Of a DNA stretch of 64,000 bases, positions 39,009 to 47,147 are shown in pieces. The notes below the pieces were generated by a model. That model was not told the origin of the DNA. It did no database searches and saw only the letters and a program-made list of their open reading frames with translations. Each line of letters begins with the position of its first letter. Positions within the stretch are counted from its first letter, which is position 1. Origin of the DNA: JAGVSZ01 sp963716855 (lineage in GTDB: Bacteria > Pseudomonadota > Gammaproteobacteria > Burkholderiales > SG8-39); NCBI GenBank assembly GCA_963716855.1, contig CAVQUV010000026.1:43880-107879 (forward strand), given 5' to 3'. The translations under genes were made by a program, and so were the position numbers.

Positions 39009-39740
39009 ATGAAGCCGAGCGACCCGCCGAAGCGCGTGGGCGTGATCGTTCCACCCGCGAATCCCACCGTCGAGCCGGAGATGCGCCGGTTGTTGCCGCC
39101 CGAGTGCAGCATGCACGTGACGCGCCTCCCCGTGCTCCCGGGAGACTTGCAGGCCCGCATCGACGCCTACGTCCGCCACTACGCCGCCGCGGCGAAAAGC
39201 TTCGGGTCGCTGAAGCTGGATGCACTCGTCGTCGCCGTCACCGCGCCGACCTACGCGCTGGGCGAGGCCGGGGACCGCGCGCTTTGCGAGCAGCTCTCCA
39301 AAGAGGCGGGCGCCCCGGTCGTCACGTCCAGCCTCGCGATCCTCGACACCCTGCGGACCCTCCAGGTGGACGCGATCGCGGTAGTGTCGCCCTACCCCGC
39401 ATGGCTGACGGCACGTGCGCGCGCGTATCTCGAGGGCGCCGGCGTGCGCATCACTCAGCTCCTGTCGATCGACGAGGATTTTCGCGCCTACCATCTGGTC
39501 ACGCGCGAGGTTGTGGCGACGCTCAAGCGCGTGGATCCGAAGGGCGCGGGAGCGTTGCTGCTCACCGGCACCGGGATGCGAACGCTGGATGCGATCGCGG
39601 CGGCGTCGGCCGACTTCGAGATTCCGCTGCTGTCCTCCAACCTCTGTGGCGCGTGGCGGGTGCTCGAGCTGCTCGGCGGCCGGCCCGGGGCCGATCTTTC
39701 GCGCGCCACACCGTCGCTCGCCGCCCGGCTCCCGGGCTGA
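39009..39740 (+). CDS. Asp/Glu racemase superfamily enzyme (maleate isomerase / arylmalonate decarboxylase-like)
   Basis: A 243-aa protein with the superfamily start RVGVIVPPANPTVEPEM and C-terminal SSNLCGAWRVLELLG. Family members use one or two cysteines. Here the second (C213) is present, but the first is replaced in VTAPTYALG (around 78-83), as in arylmalonate decarboxylase, which also has only one cysteine. That argues against two-base racemase chemistry. The neighbouring Liv transporter and amidohydrolase suggest a catabolic role on an imported cyclic amide or dicarboxylate; this is inference. Confidence 0.82.
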   Translation: MKPSDPPKRVGVIVPPANPTVEPEMRRLLPPECSMHVTRLPVLPGDLQARIDAYVRHYAAAAKSFGSLKLDALVVAVTAPTYALGEAGDRALCEQLSKEAGAPVVTSSLAILDTLRTLQVDAIAVVSPYPAWLTARARAYLEGAGVRITQLLSIDEDFRAYHLVTREVVATLKRVDPKGAGALLLTGTGMRTLDAIAAASADFEIPLLSSNLCGAWRVLELLGGRPGADLSRATPSLAARLPG

Positions 39741-39856
39741 GCCGTTCCGTCAGGGCCCCGCGAAGTCCACCCGGCGCGTCGAAGCCGAGGCCCGAAAGTT
39801 GGAGGCGGTCGTCAGAGCGACGGACGTGAAAGTGCAGTGACCCGCGGAGCACACCG

Positions 39857-41332
39857 ATGAACAAACCCTTCGACCTTGTCGTCAAGAACGTCCGTGTCGT
39901 CCGCCCCAACCGGGGCGCGGTGGATCTTCTCGACATCGGCATCAAGGACGGCAGGTTCGCGCGGCTTGCGCCGGAGATCCGGCCGGCGGAGGCGAACGAG
40001 ATCGTGGACGGGAAGAACCGGCTCGCGTTTCCGGGCCTCGTGGACGCGCACATGCACGTCGGCATCTACCGGCCGATGGACGAGGACGCAGTGAGCGAGA
40101 GCAAGGCAGCGGCAATGGGCGGCGTGACCTCGAGCCTCACGTATACCCGAACGGGTCAGTACTACCTCAACCGCGGCGGCCCGTATCGCGAATTCATGCC
40201 CGAGCTGCTCAAGCTCGCGCAGGGAAATTACTGGGTCGATTACGGCTTCCACGTCGCGCCGATCGAGTCGCAGCACATCGGCGAGATGGATTCGCTCCTG
40301 ACCGATTGGGGCGTACCGTCGTTCAAGATCTTCATGTTCTATGGCGGCTACGGCCTGCACGGCAAGTCGGACAGCCAGAACCAGTTCCTGATGATCGGGC
40401 CCGACGAGCGCTACGACATCGCGCACTTCGAGTTCGTCATGCGTTCGGCACGCCGGATGATGGAGAGGCATCCGGAGCACGCCGACCAGATCAGCGTCAG
40501 CCTGCACTGCGAGCTCGCCGAGATCCTGAACGCGTACACGAAGCTCGTGGAGAAGGAGGGCAAGCTCGACGGCCTGCGCGCGTACAGCGCGGCGCGACCG
40601 CCGCACTCCGAGGGGCTGGCGATCTGGATCGCCGCATACCTCGCCTACGAGACCGAATGCGTCAACATCAACCTGCTGCACCTCTCGTCCAGGAAGGCGA
40701 TCGACGCCGCGCTGATGATGCAGGACACCTTCCCGCACATCAATTTCAGGCGCGAGGTCACCGTCGGCCACCTGCTGCTCGACGTCGACTGCGACTGCGG
40801 CGTGCTCGCCAAGGTGAACCCGCCGATCCGCCCGCGCGCGGACGTCGAGGCGCTCTGGGAGGCGGTGCTCGACCGCGACGTCGACTGGATCGTGAGCGAC
40901 CACGCGTGCTGCAACGCCGAGCAGAAGTACAGCGCGAAGTTTCCGAAGAACATCTGGATGGCGAAATCCGGCTTCGGCGGCACCGAGTACCTGCTCTCCG
41001 GCGTGCTGAGCGAAGGCTCGAAGCGCGGCATGTCCTACAACCACATGGCCGAACTGCTGTGCTGGAACCCGGCGCAGCGCTACGGCCTCAAGAACAAGGG
41101 CGACATCGCACCCGGCTACGACGCCGATCTGGTGCTCGTCGATCCGCAGGAGTCGTTCGTCGTGCGCGCCGCCGAGTCGGAGTCGAAGCAGGGCTACACC
41201 CCGTTCGAGGGGATGGAGCTTTCCGGCCGGGTTAAGACCACCTTCCTGCGCGGCCAGGCGATCTACGACGGCGGGAAGGTCCTCGGCCCCGCGCGCGGTC
41301 GGTACCTGCGGCGGCCGACGCAGGCGGCGTGA
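39857..41332 (+). CDS. dihydroorotase / hydantoinase-type cyclic amidohydrolase
   Basis: A 491-aa metal-dependent amidohydrolase. The binuclear site residues are all visible: H65 and H67 (VDAHMHVG), the carboxylated lysine K157 (SFKIFMFYGG), H217 (SLHCEL), H275 (LLHLSS) and D348 (IVSDHAC). C-terminal GDIAPGYDADLVLVDP is typical. The closest general types are dihydropyrimidinase, hydantoinase and allantoinase, which open cyclic ureides. GGAG precedes the ATG. It follows the racemase-superfamily gene and the Liv transporter, and probably processes the imported compound. Confidence 0.9.
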   Translation: MNKPFDLVVKNVRVVRPNRGAVDLLDIGIKDGRFARLAPEIRPAEANEIVDGKNRLAFPGLVDAHMHVGIYRPMDEDAVSESKAAAMGGVTSSLTYTRTGQYYLNRGGPYREFMPELLKLAQGNYWVDYGFHVAPIESQHIGEMDSLLTDWGVPSFKIFMFYGGYGLHGKSDSQNQFLMIGPDERYDIAHFEFVMRSARRMMERHPEHADQISVSLHCELAEILNAYTKLVEKEGKLDGLRAYSAARPPHSEGLAIWIAAYLAYETECVNINLLHLSSRKAIDAALMMQDTFPHINFRREVTVGHLLLDVDCDCGVLAKVNPPIRPRADVEALWEAVLDRDVDWIVSDHACCNAEQKYSAKFPKNIWMAKSGFGGTEYLLSGVLSEGSKRGMSYNHMAELLCWNPAQRYGLKNKGDIAPGYDADLVLVDPQESFVVRAAESESKQGYTPFEGMELSGRVKTTFLRGQAIYDGGKVLGPARGRYLRRPTQAA

Positions 41333-41440
41333 GCCGATGCTGCGGGTCGGGATCGGCCTCGGTCGCACGAGGCGTGAAACCGCACCGGAGTCGTCTTCTC
41401 GAGCCGCCAATTATTCTGGGAACCGGGAGAGGTCTTGGTC

Positions 41441-43684
41441 ATGGATAGCCTTGCCCGTGCGAAAGAACTGTTTCTCACCGCATTAGCCCACCAAGAGAGG
41501 GGGGAACTCGCTGCGGCGGAGCAGCTCTACCGGAAGGCCTTGGAACTGGCGCCGGCGCGCCCGAGCATCACCAATAATCTCGCGGTGGTCCTATTGCGAT
41601 CGCAACGGTTCTCCGAGGCGGAGTCTCTGTTCAAGGGGCTGCTGTCAACCAGTCCGGGGGACGCGACCGCAATCCTCAATCTCGGGAATTGCCAGCTCGG
41701 GCTGAAAGCGACGGCGGAGGCGCTCGCCTCCTTTGAAATGGCCTTGGCCATCAAGCCAGGCTATGTTGAGGCGCTTGTCGCTCGAGCGGCCGCCCTCATG
41801 GATCTGGGCCGCCTCGAGGAGGCGCTGGCCAGTTGCAGCATGGCCCTGGCGGGCAACCCCGACTGCATTGAAGCCCTGCTCAGCCGCGGTGTTTGTTTGC
41901 GGAGACTGGAGCGCGGTGATGAAGCGCTGTCTTCTTACGACAAAGTCCTGACTCTCGACCCACGCTGCGCGGATGCGCTCGCGGGTCGAGGTAATGTCCT
42001 GCTGGACTTAAACCGTTTCGAGGAGGCGCTGGTTTCGTGCGAAGCGGCTCTGGCAATCCAGCCAGACCATGTCGAGGCGCTCATCAATCGCAGCTCCGCC
42101 CTGCTAAATCTACGTCGGCCCGAAGAAGCACTGGCGTCGTGTGAACGTGCTTTGGCCGTCAAGCCCGATCTCGCCGAGGGGCACTACAACCTCGGGACTA
42201 CGTTGGTCCGCCTGGATCGCCAGCAAGAAGCCTTGCAGGCTTTCGCGCGGGCGATCGCGCGGCGACCGGATTTCGCTGCGGCGCGCTGGGTCTTCACGAT
42301 GGCGCAGTTGCCGGCCGTATACGAAGCGGAAGCCGATCCGGAGCGCTGCCGGGCCGCGTTCTCCTCGGAGCTCGCCAAGCTGAGCCAATGGTTCGGTTCC
42401 AATTCCGACCACGACCCCGACGCCATGGCGCTACAACCGTTTTACCTGGCGTACCAGGAGCAGGACAACCGCGACCTCCTTGCCCACTACGGAAAACTCT
42501 CCGCGGAAATCATGCGGCGATGGTCGGAACGACAACGCCTGCCCCGGGACCCGCCACCCAAGCGGAGCCATCTCCGGGTCGGGATCGTATCGGCGCACAT
42601 CTTCGAGCACTCGGTCTGGACCGCGCTCATCAAGGGCTGGGTCCAGCACCTCGATCGCGGCCGGTTCGATGTGGACGTCTTCCACCTCGGCCAAACGCAG
42701 GACCAGGAGACTCTTTTTGCGAGGTCGCATGCAGCGCATTTCGAGCAGGGTCCGAAACGCCTGCACGAATGGGTGCACCTCATCCTCGAGCGGCAGCCGG
42801 ACGTGCTGATCTATCCGGAACTCGGAATGGACGGGATGTCGGGCAAGCTTGCGAGTTCGCGCCTTGCGCCTGTCCAGGTTGCGTCGTGGGGGCATCCCGA
42901 GACGAGCGGGTTGCCCACGATTGACTACTACTTGTCAGCGGAGGCTTTCGAGCCGCCCGGTGCGCAGCAGTACTACACCGAGAGATTGGTGACACTCCCC
43001 GGCTCCGGCTGCTGTTACGAGGAATCGTCGGTGACGGCAGTGGAGCCGGATCTTGCTCGACTGGGAATCGACTCAGAGTCGCCGATTCTCATTTGTCCGG
43101 GCACGCCGTACAAGTACGCGCCCCAGCACGACCGGGTCTTCCCCGCGATCGCCCGACGGATCGGACGGTGTCAATTCGTCTTCTTCATGCACCAGCCCGC
43201 GCATTTGTCGGAGAAATTGCACCGCAGGTTGAAAGCAGCGTTCGAGCGAGACGGCCTGGTATTCGAGCGCTACGTGGTCGTCATTCCCCGGCAGCCGCGC
43301 GCGGCATTTCATGGCCTCATGAAGCGCGCCGACCTATATCTCGACACGATAGGGTTCTCGGGGTTCAACACCGCGATGCAAGCGGTGGGGAGCGGCCTCC
43401 CGATTGTCACGCGGGAAGGGCGGTTCATGCGGGGAAGGCTCGCAAGCGGGCTCTTGAAGCGGATGGGGTTATCGGAATTGGTCGCGCAGTCGGAGGAAGA
43501 ATACGTCGCGACGGCGGCCAGACTCGTTCGGGATGTTGAATACGGTCGACAGATCCGCGCGCGGATCGAAGGCGCTCGCGCATCGTTACGCGAAGACATC
43601 GCCCCGATCAGGACTCTCGAGGACTTCCTATTCAATCAACTCCCTCATACAGCGCCCGCATTTTCATCCCGGCCGAGCGGGTGA
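41441..43684 (+). CDS. TPR protein with GT41 (O-GlcNAc transferase / SPINDLY-like) glycosyltransferase domain
   Basis: About 747 aa. Residues 10-290 hold roughly eight TPR units (e.g. AEQLYRKALELAPARPSITNNLAVVLL, ALASCERALAVKPDLAEGHYNLGTTLV). Residues about 370-735 match the OGT catalytic region: LRVGIVSAHIFEHSV, ASWGHPETSGLPTIDYYLSAEAF, LICPGTPYKYAP and YLDTIGFSGFNTAMQAVGSGLPIVT. It probably transfers a sugar to protein in the cytoplasm. Codon usage is less GC-biased than in the genes on both sides, suggesting later acquisition. ATG 41441 was preferred to TTG 41435. Confidence 0.88.
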   Translation: MDSLARAKELFLTALAHQERGELAAAEQLYRKALELAPARPSITNNLAVVLLRSQRFSEAESLFKGLLSTSPGDATAILNLGNCQLGLKATAEALASFEMALAIKPGYVEALVARAAALMDLGRLEEALASCSMALAGNPDCIEALLSRGVCLRRLERGDEALSSYDKVLTLDPRCADALAGRGNVLLDLNRFEEALVSCEAALAIQPDHVEALINRSSALLNLRRPEEALASCERALAVKPDLAEGHYNLGTTLVRLDRQQEALQAFARAIARRPDFAAARWVFTMAQLPAVYEAEADPERCRAAFSSELAKLSQWFGSNSDHDPDAMALQPFYLAYQEQDNRDLLAHYGKLSAEIMRRWSERQRLPRDPPPKRSHLRVGIVSAHIFEHSVWTALIKGWVQHLDRGRFDVDVFHLGQTQDQETLFARSHAAHFEQGPKRLHEWVHLILERQPDVLIYPELGMDGMSGKLASSRLAPVQVASWGHPETSGLPTIDYYLSAEAFEPPGAQQYYTERLVTLPGSGCCYEESSVTAVEPDLARLGIDSESPILICPGTPYKYAPQHDRVFPAIARRIGRCQFVFFMHQPAHLSEKLHRRLKAAFERDGLVFERYVVVIPRQPRAAFHGLMKRADLYLDTIGFSGFNTAMQAVGSGLPIVTREGRFMRGRLASGLLKRMGLSELVAQSEEEYVATAARLVRDVEYGRQIRARIEGARASLREDIAPIRTLEDFLFNQLPHTAPAFSSRPSG

Positions 43685-43742
43685 TGCTTCCTTCGATGAG
43701 CCTGTGCCTGGCCGCACCTCGTCGGAATCTGAGGGGAGCGGG

Positions 43743-45146
43743 ATGCCGGTCGTGGTCGACGAGGCGCGGCGGTTCGACGTGCACGCGCCGGTGCTCGTTG
43801 TCGGTGCGGGCGCATGCGGGCTCGTTGCCGCACTGGCGGCGCACGATGCCGGCGCGGAAGTGCTCGTGCTCGAGCGCGATGCGCAGCCGGCGGGCTCGAC
43901 GGCTCTCTCCTCGGGCTTCATCCCGGCGTGCGCGACGCGATGGCAGCGGGCGCGAGGCGTCGTCGACTCGGTCGGTCTTATGGCCGATGACGTCCGGCAC
44001 AAGAACCACGGCGAGGCCGATCCGCGCATTGTCGACGCGGTGTGTCGAGCCTCCGGCCCGACGCTTGAGTGGCTGGCCGACGCGCACGGCGTGCCCTTCG
44101 TGCTGGTCGAGGGTTTCCTCTATCCGGGCCACAGCGCGCTGCGCATGCATGCGGTGCCCGAGAAGACGGGTGCGGCGCTGATGGCCGCATTGCAGCGCGC
44201 CGCAGCGAGCGCGGGGGTCGACGTCCTCAACAGCGCGCACGTGAAAACGGTGTACGCCGATCGGGCGCGCCGCGTCCGGGGCGTGGCGTTCTCGCGGCCC
44301 GATGGCGCAGTCGAGGAAGCCGGTTGCGAAGCCCTCGTGCTCGCCTGCTCGGGTTTCGGCGGCAACCCCGGAATGCTGAGGCAGTACATCCCCGAGATTG
44401 CCGACGCTCTCTACTTCGGTCACGTCGGGAATCAGGGCGACGCGGTGGCATGGGGGACCGCGCTCGGCGCCGCGGTACGCGACATGTCCGCGTACCAGGG
44501 GCACGGCTCGGTGGCGACACCGCACGGGGTCCTGATCACCTGGGCGCTGATGATGGAAGGCGGGTTCCAGGTGAACGCCGCAGGCCGGCGCTTCTCGAAC
44601 GAGCACCTCGGCTACTCGGAGCAGTGCGTCCCCGTGATCGAGCAGCCGGGAAGCGTTGCGTGGAACATCTACGACGAGCGGCTCCACCGCCTCGGGATGG
44701 ATTTCGAGGACTACCGCGGCGCGGACGCCCTCGGCGCGATCCGCCGGGCCGCGACGGTCGAAGAGCTCTCCCGGGTCTGCGGTCTGGCCGGCAACGGGCT
44801 CGCCGCAACTTTCGGCGAAGTCGCGCGGTACGCCGCGGGGTCGTCGACCGACCCGTTCGGTCGCGACTTCCGAGGCAAGCCGGCGCTCGCGCCGCCCTAT
44901 TACGCCGTGAAGGTGACCGGCGCGCTCTTCCATACGCAAGGCGGACTCGTCGTGGACGAGGATGCGCGCGTGCTCGACGCACAGGGTGCGCCGCTACCGA
45001 ATCTCTTCGCCGGTGGCGGCGCTGCGAGCGGCGTGTCCGGGGCGCACGTCTGGGGGTACCTCTCCGGCAACGGCCTGCTCGCGGCGGTGACGCTGGAAAG
45101 ACTGGCCGGCGCGTCGGCGGCTGCGTTCGTTCGCAATCAAACCTAA
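43743..45146 (+). CDS. FAD-dependent oxidoreductase (fumarate reductase / 3-ketosteroid dehydrogenase-like)
   Basis: A 467-aa FAD_binding_2 family flavoprotein. The dinucleotide-binding motif VLVVGAGACGLVAALAAHDAGAEVLVLER is at about 17-46, with GSTALSSGFIPA following, LVLACSGFGGNPGML in the middle and a C-terminal GGLVVDEDARVL ... LFAGGGAASGVSGAHVWGYLSGNGL FAD-closing segment. The ATG at 43743 has GGGGAG 8 nt upstream; upstream in-frame extension runs into the preceding gene. Substrate not determinable; probably part of the catabolic island with the amidohydrolase. Confidence 0.88.
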   Translation: MPVVVDEARRFDVHAPVLVVGAGACGLVAALAAHDAGAEVLVLERDAQPAGSTALSSGFIPACATRWQRARGVVDSVGLMADDVRHKNHGEADPRIVDAVCRASGPTLEWLADAHGVPFVLVEGFLYPGHSALRMHAVPEKTGAALMAALQRAAASAGVDVLNSAHVKTVYADRARRVRGVAFSRPDGAVEEAGCEALVLACSGFGGNPGMLRQYIPEIADALYFGHVGNQGDAVAWGTALGAAVRDMSAYQGHGSVATPHGVLITWALMMEGGFQVNAAGRRFSNEHLGYSEQCVPVIEQPGSVAWNIYDERLHRLGMDFEDYRGADALGAIRRAATVEELSRVCGLAGNGLAATFGEVARYAAGSSTDPFGRDFRGKPALAPPYYAVKVTGALFHTQGGLVVDEDARVLDAQGAPLPNLFAGGGAASGVSGAHVWGYLSGNGLLAAVTLERLAGASAAAFVRNQT

Positions 45147-45238
45147 CGGTCGATTCAGTCTGGGCTTCCGCGAGAGCGGGTGCTCACCTCTGCAGCCGTC
45201 TTCGGGATGGGCCTCGCCGGCCGCACTGAAAAATTAGT

Positions 45239-45281
45239 TGACTGACGAGTCAGTCAGATGGCACATTACTGACCGGTCAGT
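45239..45281 (+). promoter_or_regulatory. two palindromic TetR-type operators
   Basis: TGACTGACGAGTCAGTCA (45239-45256) has perfect 7-bp arms, and ACTGACCGGTCAGT (45268-45281) is a perfect 14-bp palindrome. Both share the half-site ACTGA/TCAGT. They lie just before the tetR ATG at 45283, so the regulator probably represses its own gene and the RND operon behind it. Confidence 0.8.
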
Positions 45282-45282
45282 C

Positions 45283-45957
45283 ATGAGAACGACGATGAAC
45301 GCCACCGAAGTTCAGAAGGTCGAGCCTCGATTCGGGCGTCGCAAGGAGGCCCGTCCCGCGGAGATCCTCGACGCTGCGCTCGAACTCTTCGTGGAGCGCG
45401 GCTACGCGACCACGCGACTCGAAGACGTCGCCCAGCGCGCGGGCGTCTCGAAGGGAACGGTCTACCTCTACTTCGACAGCAAGGAAGCGCTGTTCAAGGC
45501 CGTGATCCGCTCGGGCATCGTCCGCGCCATCGAGGAAGCCGAGCACCTGGTCGAGCATTACGAGGGCACCTCGCCCGATCTCCTGCGAGCCTTGGTCGCG
45601 GGCTGGTGGAACTCGATCGGGTCGACGCGGCTCTCCGGCATCCCCAAGCTGATGATCTCGGAGGCGCAGAACTTCCCGGAACTCGCGCGGTTCTACTACG
45701 CGGAGGTGATCCAGCGCGGCTCGCGGCTCTTCGCGCGCGCGGTCCAGCGCGGAATCGAGCGCGGCGAGTTCCGGCCGGTCGACGTCGATTACACGGTGCG
45801 GGCCGTGATGGCGCCGCTCATCATGCGTTCCATCCTGCAGCACTCGTTTCTGCCCTGCGCCGGCCCGGAGGACTTCGACGTTCCGGCGTACTTCGAGCAC
45901 ACGCTCGATCTGCTCGTGAACGGCATGCGCGCGGCCGAGCCCGCCCGCCGCCGCTGA
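45283..45957 (+). CDS. TetR/AcrR family transcriptional regulator
   Basis: A 224-aa repressor. The N-terminal HTH is intact: RPAEILDAALELFVERGYATTRLEDVAQRAGVSKGTVYLYFDSKEALF. A C-terminal ligand domain (about 90-215) contains MISEAQNFPELARFYY, common in regulators of RND pumps. ATG 45283 directly abuts the second operator; ATG 45295 is an alternative. An earlier TTG start would lie inside the operator. The efflux genes follow after 28 bp. Confidence 0.92.
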   Translation: MRTTMNATEVQKVEPRFGRRKEARPAEILDAALELFVERGYATTRLEDVAQRAGVSKGTVYLYFDSKEALFKAVIRSGIVRAIEEAEHLVEHYEGTSPDLLRALVAGWWNSIGSTRLSGIPKLMISEAQNFPELARFYYAEVIQRGSRLFARAVQRGIERGEFRPVDVDYTVRAVMAPLIMRSILQHSFLPCAGPEDFDVPAYFEHTLDLLVNGMRAAEPARRR

Positions 45958-45985
45958 CGCCGTTCGCTACCTGAGGAGCGTCACC

Positions 45986-47125
45986 ATGCATCCCCCCCGC
46001 TTGACCATCGCCCTCGTCGCCGCGCTCGCGCTCGCCGCCTGCTCCAAGCCGGCGGCGCCGCCGCCCGCCCCGCGTGCGGTGATCGCCCAGGTGGTCGGCG
46101 CGAAACCAGGCGACGGCGCGAACGTCTACTCGGGGGAGATTCGCGCGCGCTACGAGAACGATCTCGCCTTCCGCGTCGGCGGCAAGGTGATCGCGCGCTA
46201 CGTCGACGTGGGCGCGACGGTGAAGAAGGGGCAGCCGCTCGCGCGCCTCGATCCGCAGGACGCACAACTTGCCGCAGAGGGCGCGCGCTCGGCGCTCGCC
46301 GGTGCGGAAGCCGATCACGCGCTGGCCAAGGCGGAGGTCGAGCGGTACCGCGATCTCTACGCGAAGAAGTTCGTCAGCCAGGCGGTGCTCGACGCGCGCG
46401 AGACGACCTTCAACACCACCAAAGCACGGCTCGAGCAGGCGCGCGCGCAGCTCGCCACCGCTCGCAATCAGTCGTCGTACACGGCGCTTGCGGCCGAAGC
46501 CGACGGGGTGATCACGGCGGTCAACGTCGAGGCGGGACAGGTGGTCGCGGCCGGGCAGGCGGTCATGCGCTTCGCGCAGCCCGCGGAGAAAGAGGTCGTG
46601 ATCAGCGTGCCGGAGAGCCGGCTCGCCGAGCTGCGCGATGCGCGGCAGATCCCGCAGCAAATCCTCGTGGCGGTGCTGGCGGCGCCGGAGAAGCCGTATG
46701 CCGGCCGGATCCGCGAAGTGGCGCCGACTGCGGACGCGGCGACGCGCACCTTCGCGGTGAAGATCACCCTCCTCGCGCCCGACGACGCCGTGAAGCTCGG
46801 CATGACCGCCAATGTCGCGCTCGGCCAGCGCACCGGCCCGGACACGATCGGCGTTCCCCTGACCGCGCTGACGCAGATCGACGGCGAGCCGGCGGTCTGG
46901 GTCGTGGACCCGCAGACGAGCCAAGTCCATCTCCGCCCGGTGAAAGTCGCCGCGTACCGCGAGGACGGTGCGACGATCACCGCCGGGCTGAAGGCCGGCG
47001 AGATCGTGGTCACTGCCGGCGTGCACAAGCTGCTCGCTGGCGAGACGGTGCGCGTCGAGAGCGAGGCCGCCGCGAGCCCGCGCTCGCAGGAGCGGCTCCA
47101 GGCGGCGCTCCAGCGCGGCGCTTGA
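45986..47125 (+). CDS. RND efflux periplasmic adaptor (membrane fusion protein), lipoprotein
   Basis: A 379-aa adaptor. A lipoprotein signal ends LALAAC with lipidated C19. Next come the barrel-sandwich domain (YSGEIRARYENDLAFRVGGKVIARYVDVGATVKKGQPLARLD), an alpha-hairpin (about 95-160) and beta-barrel and membrane-proximal parts (TRTFAVKITL, VGMTANVAL-like LGMTANVALGQ). It links the RND pump to an outer membrane channel, perhaps TolC at 51667. Second gene of the tetR operon. Confidence 0.94.
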   Translation: MHPPRLTIALVAALALAACSKPAAPPPAPRAVIAQVVGAKPGDGANVYSGEIRARYENDLAFRVGGKVIARYVDVGATVKKGQPLARLDPQDAQLAAEGARSALAGAEADHALAKAEVERYRDLYAKKFVSQAVLDARETTFNTTKARLEQARAQLATARNQSSYTALAAEADGVITAVNVEAGQVVAAGQAVMRFAQPAEKEVVISVPESRLAELRDARQIPQQILVAVLAAPEKPYAGRIREVAPTADAATRTFAVKITLLAPDDAVKLGMTANVALGQRTGPDTIGVPLTALTQIDGEPAVWVVDPQTSQVHLRPVKVAAYREDGATITAGLKAGEIVVTAGVHKLLAGETVRVESEAAASPRSQERLQAALQRGA

Positions 47126-47147
47126 CCCGAGAGCCAGAGGTGCCGCA

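Noticed and set aside
41447..42320. Repetitive DNA in the TPR gene as a possible CRISPR or satellite
   Set aside because: The periodicity is protein-level (34-residue TPR units) with weak DNA identity and no spacers.
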